Of a stretch of DNA of 64,000 bases, positions 19,119-30,450 are shown piece by piece. The translations under genes and the position numbers were made by a program. Source of the stretch: Neocallimastix lanati (nom. inval.) (lineage: Eukaryota > Neocallimastigomycota > Neocallimastigomycetes > Neocallimastigales > Neocallimastigaceae); assembly GCA_016946835.1 (NCBI GenBank), contig JACVTC010000071.1:186001-250000 (forward strand), written 5' to 3'. The first letter of the stretch is position 1; every line of letters begins with the position of its first letter. The notes below the pieces were generated by a model, which searched no databases, had not been told where the DNA came from, and saw only the letters and a program-made list of their open reading frames with translations.

Positions 19119-21180
19119 CCAATAATAATCTCTTTTTAGTCTGTTGTATGTTTTATATACTCCTTCATGGCCAATTTGATGAGCTTGATCAATTAATGTT
19201 AATTTTTCTTCTATGCTTTTCACTATGTACCTTAATTTATCACCTTGTTTATAATATTCCTTGTCATCAATAATTATTATTCTTTTTTTGATATAATCTT
19301 CTATAAATTTATTAATACTATTACTATTATTATTATTATTATCACTTATACCATTATCACTATTATCAACTTCATTATTATTGTTATATATAATATTTAT
19401 TGTTTCTTTAAGTTTATCAGAAGTTTCCAATCTAGAAAGGACATCAGCTATGACATTCTTCCTCCCCTCTTGATATTCGATCTTAACATTCAAGATGGAT
19501 AATTCTGTAACCCATTTGAGATGTCTACTGTTGGTAGGTTCACGATTATTAAATATACTAACAAGCGATTTATGGTCAGTATAAACTATAGTTATAAAAG
19601 AATTACCAGTAATAAATTGTTTAAATTTCTGAACTCAGTTGAAGACAGCTTTACCTTTCAGGTCAGTAATACTACAATTTTCCTCAGATTTACATAATGA
19701 TCTACTTTCATAAAAAATAGGAACCTCAAGATTATTTTTATCTCGTTGTAGAAGAACACCTCCTAGTCCATCTCTAGAAGCATCGGTACGTATAATAAAT
19801 GATTTAGAAAAATCTGGGGGAGTTAATATAGGTACTTGTATTAATTTATTTTTTAATTCTTCAAATGCTTTAATACACTCTTCGGAAAAGTTAAATATCA
19901 AATTCTTCTTTAAAAGGTAAAATAATGGTTTTGCTATTTGAGCAAAATTTTTAATAAATTTTACGATAATATCCTATAGCACCAAGAAAAGATTTAAGTT
20001 GTGTAGTATTTTTAGGTGGTAACCAATTAACAATTGTTTTTACTTTTTCAGGAATAGGAGAAATACCATCTGTCGAGAGCTTGTGACCAAGTAGTGAAAC
20101 TTCTTTTTTAAAGAATGAACATTTTTCCAAATTAATTTTTAATCCATTGCCTTTTAGTATCTTAAAAACACGACGTAAGTGTAAAATATGTTCATTTATA
20201 TCTTTAGAAAATATTACTATATCATTAATATAAATAAATACACATTCACCGATTAAATCAAAAAAATATTTTGTTCATTTCTCTTTGAAAGATTGCTGGG
20301 GCGTTACATAAACCAAATGGCATTACTCTAAAGTTGTAATTACCATACATTGTGGTAAATGCAGTCTTTTCTTTATCTTCGGGAGCCATTGGAATTTGGT
20401 GGTATCCTGAAAAAAGGTCAATGGTAGAAAGGATTTGTGAATTATTTCCGATTTGCAAAAGAATTTCATCGATTAAAGGTAATGAATATTAATTTTTAAT
20501 TGTTATATTGTTTAATTTACGGTAATCAACGCACATTCTCCAATCTTTATTATTCTTTTTAGGTACTAAGACAACAGGAAGGGACCAGGCAGAGAAAGAC
20601 GGTTCAATCAACCGATTATTGATTAAAAATGTAAGTATTTCTTTGAGAGCCATAGATTGAGCTTTAGAAAGTTTATATGCTTTCAGTTTTATTAGTTTAG
20701 AATTAGGAATTAAATTAATTCTATGTGGTAATAATTTAGAAGTTTCAATGTCATCAGTCTTCACAGCTAATATGTCTTTAAAAATTTCGAATAACTCTTT
20801 TATAGAGTTCTTATGTTCACTAGGTACGGCATTAATAATATCATTTATTAGATTTTCTTTAACATTAATAGTTTGTTCTAATTGTTTATCTTTATTCTGA
20901 ATAACTATAGTAAGTAGTAAGGGTGTAGATGCATTTGCATTTTCTTTATTAATTTTTTCTCCCTAGTCAATTTGATTTTTCAGATTAATATCGTAGTAAA
21001 GGTCAGCTAATTTCTTATAAGTATTATCTTCATTAATATAATATAATGAGTCATTAACTAGGTTAATGTAACGGAAACCTGGGTGTTCCAATACTAAAAG
21101 GACACTTAGAATAAGTAAACTAAACACAAGAATTAGTAAACACAAAATATTAATATTGGAGCACTTGATTCCTTTGTTGA
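19119..21180 (-). pseudogene. gypsy pol fragment, decayed, both ends missing
   Basis: Reading down the minus strand there is a short N-terminal stretch (about 20770-21180), then reverse transcriptase. Visible motifs are PVVLVPKKNNKDWRMCVDYRKLN, STIDLFSGYHQIPM, VMPFGLCNAPAIFQ and LGAIGYYRKIY. RNase H (RTDASRDGLGGVLLQ) follows, and then the start of the integrase region (GHEGVYKTYNRLKRDYYWK), cut at 19119. The catalytic YxDD reads YINDI near 20230, so one aspartate is lost (GAT to AAT). A TAA stop sits at about 20489-20491 and further frame breaks are present near 19640 and 20270. It appears to have truncated the old copia on its left. Confidence 0.85.
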
Positions 21181-23309
21181 TTAGGAAGGTCGGTGCTGAA
21201 ATATTAGTAATATTGGTTTTATTTATTATTTTATTTATTTAATTATTTATTTAAAAATTGTTTTATTAGAAAGATGTTTTATTACTAATAATAATAATCT
21301 ACGTTAAAATACGATAAAAGCACTAAGAGAAATATTTTCAAGTGAAAATTCATACCTATTTATACTTTTTTCGGAAAAACAGTTTTCATGATTTTGAAAA
21401 ATTATAGAATTATGGAAAATTCGTTTAAAACCGATTTTAGCCACAAAAACAGAAACTAATAAAAAGAAAGAATAAAATAGAATAAAATATAATTTTAACT
21501 ATTAAGAATTTCTATAAAATTCTTAAAGAAATTACAGAAAGAAATATCTAAAAAATGAAAATAAAAATTATTAAAATTTGCTTTGAGTGTGAATCTAACC
21601 CGAGTAATTCGATTCATGGTCATAGCTTTAGCCATTATGCCAAAATTTCTTTTTCTGAAATTTTAATACAGAATGAACAAATAATACTAATTGTGCTAGA
21701 ATAATATAAATTATTCTAACCTTATAGATTATTCTATTCTATATAATTGGAACTTTCCAATATTCTTCAAATATTACTAAATAGAAATCTTAAGTTAATA
21801 AATCACCAATTAAAATATAATTCCTTTTTGAATTATTGATCCGATTCCATTATAAAGTATTAAAAATCTTTAGCCAAGAATATTGTCCTTGCCCACTTAA
21901 TATATTAATATTATATTTCTTTTGTAATATGTTATATTGAAAATAATCAAATCTATTTAATTAGTTATTAAAATTTTCGTTATCAATTTAAATTTATTTT
22001 TAATTACTAAATTTAACTAAACCACAATTAAAATATTCTGTATAATTTCTTTATTTTTATTTTATATATATTAATATTAAACTATTATTAAATAATTAAT
22101 AATTCAATAATATAATACTAATATTTATAACAATAATATTATTAACTAAAATAATAATTCAATTTCAATTTAAATGTTTTATTTATTAAAATAATTAGTA
22201 ATTAGTTTATTAAGAAATAGTTAGGCTTTACAAATTTTAAATTGATAAAAAAATATAAATACATGTAATTTTTAGTGAAATAAAATATAATCAATAACTT
22301 ACTTTTATTAAATAAATAATTATATCATTATTTTTCTTTTATAAATTTAAATAAATAAATAATGATTTTAAAACAAATTATTTTTTTTTTATTGTAATTT
22401 AATTATTTGTGTTAATTATTATTATATTCCTAAAACTATATGAACCATACCAATTTGATAAATAACAAAATTATTAAATTAAAATAAATAATAAAGAACA
22501 AATTCTTGTCTAACTTAACCCAAAAATTAATCCATTCTAAAAAAAATTAAATCCATATTAAAGAAAATTTAATTAAATAAAATAATTAAAATAAAATAAT
22601 AATAAATTAATTAATCATTAATAATTTTAATTGAAAACTAAAATAAATTAATAAATAATATTTTTCTAAAACTACAAATAAACAAAATAATAAACAAATT
22701 TAATAAATTATAAATAACAAATAAACAAACTTATAAACATCTCAAAATTAAAATTAAATAATTAAATAATTTTTAAGTTACTTTTATTTAAAATAATGAT
22801 TATTTTATTTATTTTATAACTCAACTTTTATAAACAAATTGTAATTAAAATAACATTTTAAAACTCATCTTTATTAATATTTTAATTGTAAATATTGTTT
22901 AATTTAATAATAAATTATTCTTTATATCTCTTTTATTAATTTTATTATTTTTAATGTAAATAGTTTAAAATCAAAGAAAAATATAAAAACATGTAAATAT
23001 TTCTTATTAATTATTTAATAAATTATTATAGATATTTTATTATTTTTAATAATCAAAAAGTATGATTATTAATTATTTAATAAATTATTATAGATATTTT
23101 ATTAGTTTTAATAATCAAAAAGTATGATTATTAATTATTTAATAAATTATTATAGATATTTTATTAGTTTTAATAATCAAAAAGTATGATTATTAATTAT
23201 TTAATAAATTATTATATATATTTTATTAGTTATTAATAATCAATTTTATTATTAAAATTTAAAATAAATTTGTATAAATAATAAATATTTCATTTTATTA
23301 TTTTATTAG
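21181..23309. other. AT-rich region, no gene
   Basis: No open frame or family match is visible. A stretch at 21588-21650 resembles a decayed tRNA on the minus strand, but no arm folds cleanly. The region may include LTR remains of the gypsy fragment to its left. A minisatellite lies at 23003-23242. Confidence 0.6.
23003..23242. repeat. 62-bp minisatellite, almost four copies
   Basis: The unit runs TATGATTATTAATTATTTAA to TTTTAATAATCAAAAAG and recurs every 62 bases with few changes. The last copy has ATATATATT in place of ATAGATATT and then diverges. Confidence 0.85.
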
Positions 23310-23327
23310 TTTTAACAATTATTTTAT

Positions 23328-23401
23328 GCCATGTTGGTCCAGTCGGTTAGGACGATACAGGTCACTGTAGAGGGCGGGGTTCGAATCCTCGGCATGGCAC
23401 C
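23328..23401 (+). other. tRNA-like head of the SINE (Asp-like, with encoded CCA)
   Basis: A 7-bp acceptor stem GCCATGT/GCATGGC closes with one G-U pair. The D arm is GTCC/GGAC. The T arm has a 5-bp stem with loop TTCGAAT, followed by discriminator A and a genomic CCA. The A box (TGGTCCAGTCGG) and B box (GGTTCGAATCC) are intact, so Pol III transcription is plausible. The anticodon arm TACAG-GTCA-CTGTA has a 4-base loop instead of 7, so it cannot be a working tRNA. GTC suggests an aspartate tRNA ancestor. Confidence 0.8.
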
Positions 23402-23772
23402 AAATAATCGGATGAGGTTTCTATCCTGGGATATCATGAGACCACACGTGATGTCCATAAGGCTTTCCCTCAGATGATTATTTCACCCAACCCTGATACT
23501 ACGCTTTGAATTGAAGCATAGACCTTGATGATTGTAAAATTTCCAATCGCCAATGATTACACCCACTAGGGAGGAGTTAATGGTTCCATTCTGATGCTCG
23601 TGGTCATTAGAGATATATGTAGGAACGTTAGGAATGCATCTCCGGGCAGTGTGTAACGACGATTGAGAGCGGCGAAGCTGATACAGTATGCCAATAACTC
23701 ATCACCTTACAGTTAATTAATAACTGTATGGCCATATGGGAGATGGGTACCCATATGTGCAAGTCTATGTTT
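23328..23772 (+). mobile_element. tRNA-derived SINE, full-length copy
   Basis: This is a 445-bp element, clearly richer in G and C than its flanks, with an 18-base target duplication TTTTAACAATTATTTTAT at 23310-23327 and 23773-23790. The 5' part (23328-23401) is a tRNA-like head. The body (about 23402-23690) has no coding frame. The 3' part has two hairpin sequences (near 23712 and 23730-23755) and a short T run. A second copy lies at 29421-29826. Long duplications and 5' truncation of the sister copy point to LINE-driven copying. No LINE is present in this window, so the partner must lie elsewhere. Confidence 0.88.
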
Positions 23773-23790
23773 TTTTAACAATTATTTTAT

Positions 23791-24700
23791 TAATTTAAAC
23801 AAAATTAATTATTAAATAAATAAAGATTAATATTAAAATAAAAATAAATTTTTTTTAATAAAACATTTTTGTGTTTAATAATAAAACATATTTATTTTTT
23901 TTAAATTTCTTAAATCTATTTTATTCAGTATTTATCCTTTTATTCACTTCTACAAAATTTAATTTTTGTAGATTAAGAATATCAGGTATAAATCAAATTT
24001 TGATCCGGAATTAGCTTATTTACTTCAAATAAGCATATATAAAATGATAAAAAGAAAAAAAATATAAAATGGTTATAATAATGAAATTATTTAAAATTAA
24101 AATAGTTATAATAAAAAAAAAATTATTTATAATAAAATTATTTATAATAAAAATAATTATCTATAAATTGCTTTTAATAAATAAATACAGAAATATTTAA
24201 TTCTGTATAAAATTAAATCGATTGGCAATACTAACTATTATTTTTATTGTTTTCTCTAAAATAGATTATTATTTTCTGTATTCTTTTTACAATAATAAAC
24301 TTTATGAGAATATGATATTAATAATTTACAAGAATATTAAATTATATATTAATTGATAAATTAAAATATTATTAGAATAGATAGTTATTTTAAATATAAA
24401 TAAATCATTAATAATTATACAACTATATTTTAAAATAGATACTTTAGAATAGGTTAATTTTAAAATATATTAATATTAAAATAACATTCATAATAGAATA
24501 ATATAAATAAATTTATAATTTATATTTTAATGATCAATTCAAGATTCATGTAAAAAATAACTATAAAAGGAAGAAATTTTCTTTCTTTTGAAAAAGGGAT
24601 GACAATAAAATAAAATAAAAATTTATAAAATACTTTTAAACTAATAAAAATTTATTTATTTAATATTGTGTTTTTAAAATATTGTGTGTGATCTGTGCCC
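23791..24700. other. AT-rich region, no gene
   Basis: I see no open frame and no clear repeat pair. It may contain the decayed downstream part of the gypsy relic at 24710-27117, but reverse transcriptase motifs are absent. Confidence 0.6.
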
Positions 24701-24709
24701 ATATCAATT

Positions 24710-25805
24710 TTAGGATTCGTTACAGTTAATATCAAACCTATTTTTCTTTAACGAATCAACTCCAATTAGAATGTCGAAAAGGTCATCTTTTTCAATTACT
24801 CTAAAATGATCTTGGAAAGTCTTGTCTCCTATAGTTACTTCTAGATCATATATTTCGGATTCAATCGTCGGGTTTGAACAAGCTTGAAAAATAGTTTCTG
24901 AGATTCTTCCCATGGCAGGTTTGTTTATATTATATTTTTCTAAAGCAAATCTTGTAATAGCATTAACACTAGCGCAAGTATCTAAAAATATCTCACAATT
25001 GGTATTTTCAACTTTTCCTTTTACTTTAATTATTTTAAATTTATTAACTATTGTCATTACATTATTAATAGCATTACTTTTAGGAGTAAGCTTCAAAGCT
25101 TTACTAAATGCTATTCTGAATTTTGGGAATAGATCAAGTAAGTATCCTAATTTAGTAATAACTTCATTAGATGCAACTTCTTTTAATAGATCTTGTATTA
25201 AATAATCATCAAATTGTTCTATTAATTTAATATGTTTTTTTTTAGATTCTTTGTTGTTACTTTACGAAGGTGGAGATTTCTTTGTATTTTCAATAATATC
25301 TTTAATTCTTTCTTCATGGTTGTTTCTTTTACTCGATCTAATATTCTTCTCAGCTATAATTGAAGGATCTAAGTACTCCAATTTTTCGGTTTGATTACTA
25401 TTAAAGGTAGTTTTATTATTTTTATCTAAAGAAGTATTCTTATCTATGGTATTTGTAAACTTATTTTATTAATTTCATTATTTGGTATACCATTTTCAAT
25501 ATCATCTTTAATCATAATTACATCTTCAATTGGTAAAGTATAAGTTTCCACATTTTGATTCTTTTGGTTATGCTCCTTTTTTCCTTAATCAAGACAAGCA
25601 TCATATTTGTTGTTATGACTCATAACTACTGTTTGAATCGGCGTCGGATTATTCTTTAATGTATCATTGGATTTCTCTTAATTATAAGGAATGGATCTTA
25701 CGTTTTTTTCTTTTTTTTTCTGACAGCTGGTGCAAGAACTTCAATTAGTTTATTAATACGTAAAGGTTGATAATTTGATATTGATTTATTATGGTTATTC
25801 ATATT

Positions 25806-25838
<33 letters not shown>

Positions 25839-27117
25839 ATTGTTACTATTATTATTACTATTTCTATTATTATGATAACAATTATTATCATTGTCTTCCA
25901 TGGGGTTGGTTTGTTTACTAGAAGTTATCCTTCTCCCATTTAGTGGTTTAAAGATTTGTTGATCATTCCCCTTTCTTCCATTTCCGCTAATTTTTTGAAC
26001 GAATAGGGGCAGTTTGAAGCCTTGTGCCCATATTGGAAACAACGGAAACAAGTAGTTTTCCTATTTTGGTAGTCTTTATTAAAATTTTTATTATATTCCT
26101 ATTTGGAATAACCTCTGGATTTCTACTTATGGTGGTTGTAAGTATATTAGCATCAATACCGTATTTATTGTCATATACGTTACTATTTTGAGAAACTGCA
26201 GTAGATATATTGTTGGTATTGTTATCGTTATTGATATTATTGTTTTTATAATTGTAATTAGAGTTATTACTATTTTGCATTCTATTAGGTAAATAATTAT
26301 AATTATAGTTGTTATCCATGATATTATTCATATTTTGATTGACGTTAGTATTATAATTACTATTGAGATTCATAAATCTCGAACTATTACTAAAGTTTCT
26401 GTTGTTCCTTCTAAAAGGTAGACGAAAATTATTATTGTAAATATTTCTATTGGTACTTTGATTTATATTATGTTGATAAGAAGGTTCTTCATAAAAATTC
26501 TGATAGAATGGATGGTTCATTATAGGGCTATCCAAATTTTGCACAAACATTAAATTAGATCTATTCTTATTATTATCTTGCCCAATATTAATGATTATTT
26601 CTTTTTCAGCTTCTTCGGATATTTCAGCTACCTTAAAAGCTTCAGATAAAGTTTCACATTCGGTTGTAATAACTCTTTAACAAGGAAAGACCCGTGTACT
26701 TATAGCAGTAGTATAGTCCTTTATTGAAATTAGTTTTTGATATTCTCTTGGTAGGCCTTTGTATAATATTTTGTATCTATAATTAAATATTTTTATAGTT
26801 TCTTTATTATTAATTTTTAATAATTTTAATACTGCACATTTATCATTAGGTGTGATGTGCAAGTACTCCTCAACGGCAGCTTGGATTTCTTTAAAGTTGG
26901 GATATCTAACTTCGTTTCCATTCTTACTTTTTAAAGAGTTTTAGCCCCCATGCATGTCTTCTTCGACTGCTTCTTTGGCCCAAACAAAAATTCTTCTTGG
27001 TTCCACAACATCGTAGAGCTCCATCACTCTGACGAATTCATGCATCCATCCATCAACATCTTTTCCATAGTCGATGAGATTTGGTAATGCTTTCTGTAAT
27101 TTGGCAGCGTTAATCAT
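24710..27117 (-). pseudogene. gypsy-A gag and protease relic
   Basis: The Gag start ATG is at 27117 (MINAAKLQKALPNL). Gag is broken by stops at about 26941 and 26678 and by frameshifts near 26050 and 25700. A zinc knuckle CX2CX4HX4C lies near 26010-26050 but is split between frames. An Asn-rich stretch follows. The protease (24710-25096) has the retropepsin pattern IFLDTCASVNAI, where the usual Gly after DT is Cys, and a later ILIG. It ends at a stop before any reverse transcriptase, so pol is missing. The element lies on the same strand as gypsy-B, and its primer-binding site (27331-27346) is similar to that of gypsy-B. Confidence 0.8.
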
Positions 27118-27330
27118 AATAAATAGAATTTATAAAAGAAGTAATATAAAATAGTTATTTATTTATAATATAATAATTGTTTTGTAAAAAAAATGAAGAA
27201 ATAAAAAAGAATTGTTTTATAATAATATAATAAATGCTTTTGTACTATAAATATATAAAATAAAAAAAATGAATGAATTAAAGTATAGTAATTTCTCTTA
27301 TTATTTTCATATTATTTTATCTTGCTTCCG

Positions 27331-27346
27331 CCCGGATTCTCCACCA
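27331..27346 (-). other. primer-binding site of gypsy-A
   Basis: The minus strand reads TGGTGGAGAATCCGGG, complementary to a tRNA 3' end including CCA, four bases inside the presumed LTR edge at 27351. The tRNA identity is not assigned. Confidence 0.6.
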
Positions 27347-27350
27347 ATTT

Positions 27351-28744
27351 TGATACGATATTTTTATATATTGTACCTTTTATATGATTTGGGAAAGCAA
27401 GTTGTAAAATTATAAAATAATATATTCTAATAAAAGAAATAAATAAAAAAAATTATAACACAAAATTAATAATAAAGTTTTAATGAATAATTGTTAAGAA
27501 GTAGACAGATTGAATTTAATGACGGAATCAGGTTGATATATCTATATAATATAACTATATAGATATAAATAAATTACTAAAATAAAAGAGTTATAAAGTT
27601 AAATTTGTTAATTTAACACTTAATTAAAACTAATAATTGGTTTGGTATGATAAAAAAATTTTATTTATTAATAAGAAAAATATAGTTATATTATAATAGG
27701 TTAACTATAACCTTACAAAGAACAAAAAGATAAATTTGAATTTTCTTTTTATACTTTGTAAGTTTGAGAATATTGATAATAATAATATAAAGTTGATAAT
27801 AATAATATATAGTATAAGAATATGTTTAATATAAATAAATTATATTTTTTAATCTAATATATTAGCTAATATATATAATATAATATTAAATTTAAATATT
27901 TAATATAGTAATTGATAATTAATAATTAATTAAATCAATATAACATAAATTAATACATAAACATTAATTTATGAATCAAGGATGACATGACCAAATGATT
28001 CATGTTGAATAAATATTTTATTTATTAATAATATTTAAGTTTAATATGATATCATTAGAATCAGTAGGCCTAAGCTGGTCCTAAGATGATCAAATAACTT
28101 ATAATATTATAAAATAAATAAAATTTAAAGAATAATTAATGAATTATAAATTTTTATTAATTATTTTGTTATTAATAATTTAATTGAAATTAATTGAAAT
28201 TGAAATTTAATTCAGTTGTAATTTCAACAATATGTTAAAGCTTTTAGATAATTTGGTCTTAACGATTAGGTCAAGTGCCAAATTATAGTAATTTATTAAT
28301 TTATAACTTAAATTTACTCTTATTTAAAACATTATTGTTATTAGTAAATTTTAAATTTACTCTTATTTAAACATATTGTTATTAGTAAATTTTATAATTA
28401 AGTTTTTATTTAAAATATAAATTTTATTTAATCTTAATAATATTTTATTACATTATTATTTTATATAATTATTTACTATAATTTAAATTACAATAATCCT
28501 ACAAAGGATTAATCAAAAGATTTAAACATGTATTTATATAAAATAATTAATTATTAAAATATTAATTTTTAATATGAATATGTAATAGTATTAATATAAG
28601 TTTGATATTGATAATATAAACTAAGATAATAATATAAATATTTAATATAAATAAAATATTAGAATATAATATTTGCTAAATATTATATTTTATAATTAAA
28701 ATATAATATGTAGAAATTAATTTAATGACAATCACGTGTTTACA
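27351..28744 (-). repeat. LTR-like segment of gypsy-A
   Basis: It starts TGATACGATA next to the primer-binding site. It shares diverged blocks with 36257-37380 in partly the same order: a GGCCTA..CCTAA block, a run of GAAATT repeats, a GGTCAAG block and an ACAAAG block. The outer edge at 28744 (TTTACA) is a guess. It is AT-rich and non-coding. Confidence 0.45.
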
Positions 28745-28748
28745 TTAT

Positions 28749-30357
28749 TGATATGCGGGACTTTTATGTGCTACTAATTTTTAATAGTATCGTTATATTT
28801 AATTAACCTTTATTAATATATTTTAATTTAAAAACCCAATTAACCAAGGGTCTTCTCTAAACTACAATCAAGAAGAGTAGTTATTAGGAATCTTTATAAT
28901 AATTTAATTATTAATAATAATAAATATACATTTAAAATATATTATATCGGAGTATAGTATAATATAATAAATATACATTAAAATAATAAATATAATAAAT
29001 ATAACTATATAATTCTTAAAATGAAAATAAGAATAATAAAGTTAAATATATAAGAATATAATTATATAATAAATATGAATATAATAAATAATATCAACTA
29101 TATATATTTAATTATAATTAAAATAACTAAAACCATTTCATTATATATATATTATAATATATAGAAGTATTATGTATTTTTAATATAAATTTTAAAATAA
29201 ACATGAATAGTTAAGTTATATATATAATATTCTTATTATATATATTTAGAAGAAATTAACTATTTAATTTAATATATTTAATATATTTCATATTATAATG
29301 AATAATATATATATGAATATTGAATAATATATGAATTAGAAATTATTTCAAATATTATTATTGACAAAATAGATATAAATTTAATATTTAATAATTATTA
29401 TTAAATATACAAATATGTTAAAACATAGACTTGCACATATGGGTACCCATCTCCCATATGGCCATACAGTTATTAATTAACTGTAAGGTGATGAGTTATT
29501 GGCATACTGTATCAGCTTCGCCGCTCTCAATCGTCATTACACACTGCCCGGAGATGCATTCCTAACGTTCCTACATATATCTCTAATGACCACGAGCATC
29601 AGAATGGAACCATTAACTCCTCCCTAGTGGGTGTAATCATTGGCGATTGGAAATTTTACAATCATCAAGGTCTATGCTTCAATTCAAAGCGTAGTATCAG
29701 GGTTGGGTGAAATAATCATCTGAGGGAAAGCCTTATGGACATCACGTGTGGTCTCATGATATCCCAGGATAGAAACCTCATCCGATTATTTGGTGCCATG
29801 CCGAGGATTCGAATCCCGCCCTCTACATATACAAATATGTTACTACACATATTTGTTTTATACTTTTATATCAGAAATGCCCTCGCTAAAATAGCTGATT
29901 ACTGGTGAAATTGAAATTTATCTCTATACGAGAACAATTCTCAATTGAATCTGTAAATTAGCTACAAATTCAATAATAAGTTGAAATGATCATAGTTCAA
30001 ATAAGGAAAAATATAAAATTAAAAGAAATTTTATATTTTTGTGAATAATTATTAAAATATGTATTAATAAAAATTAATTGTATTATTTGAAAATTTTATA
30101 AAATTTTTAACTCAATTTTTGAAAATTTTTCATTAATAAAAAAAATTTTTTTTTTTTAAAATAATTATATATAATTTTGATATTATAATAATTAATATAT
30201 ATAATTATTAATAATTAATTTTGAATTTTAATTTGGAAATTTATTTTGAAATTTTGAAATTTCAATTTCGAAAATTTAAAAATAAAATTAATTATGAAAT
30301 ATATATAAGTTAAATGTCCTATTAGCATAAATATGAATAATATTTTGCTATTTTAAC
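28749..30357 (-). repeat. LTR-like segment of gypsy-B, left side, carrying a SINE
   Basis: It starts TGATATGCGGGACTTTTATG, matching the edge of the right LTR-like segment at 36257. A second shared block runs 29340-29420 and 29843-29870 (against 36540-36640), with the SINE inserted between. Beyond 29870 the similarity is lost, so the inner border (a possible TTTTAACA end at 30357) is uncertain. No gene is seen in 29843-30450. Confidence 0.45.
29421..29826 (-). mobile_element. tRNA-derived SINE, 5'-truncated copy
   Basis: Read on the minus strand, it matches 23367-23772 with about two base differences by eye. The first 39 bases of the head, including the A box, are missing. A 16-base target duplication ATATACAAATATGTTA flanks it at 29405-29420 and 29827-29842. 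The same sequence occurs uninterrupted at 36605-36620, followed there, as here, by CTACACATATTTG. This is the expected pattern of target-primed insertion with incomplete reverse transcription. Confidence 0.9.
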
Positions 30358-30450
30358 AGTAAATATTAAAATGAATTGCTGAAATTTAAATTCAAAATTT
30401 TGAAATTTATTATTATTTATTATATTTTTTTATTTATAATTGATTTTTAC

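Noticed and set aside
21585-21655. A minus-strand tRNA (GGCATAATGGCTAAAGC and GGTTAGATTC)
   Set aside because: The T stem does not pair and no standard anticodon arm is found.
23310-29842. The two SINE copies as the inverted ends of one large DNA transposon
   Set aside because: Each copy has its own distinct target duplication, and one is 5'-truncated with an empty site elsewhere, so they are independent insertions.
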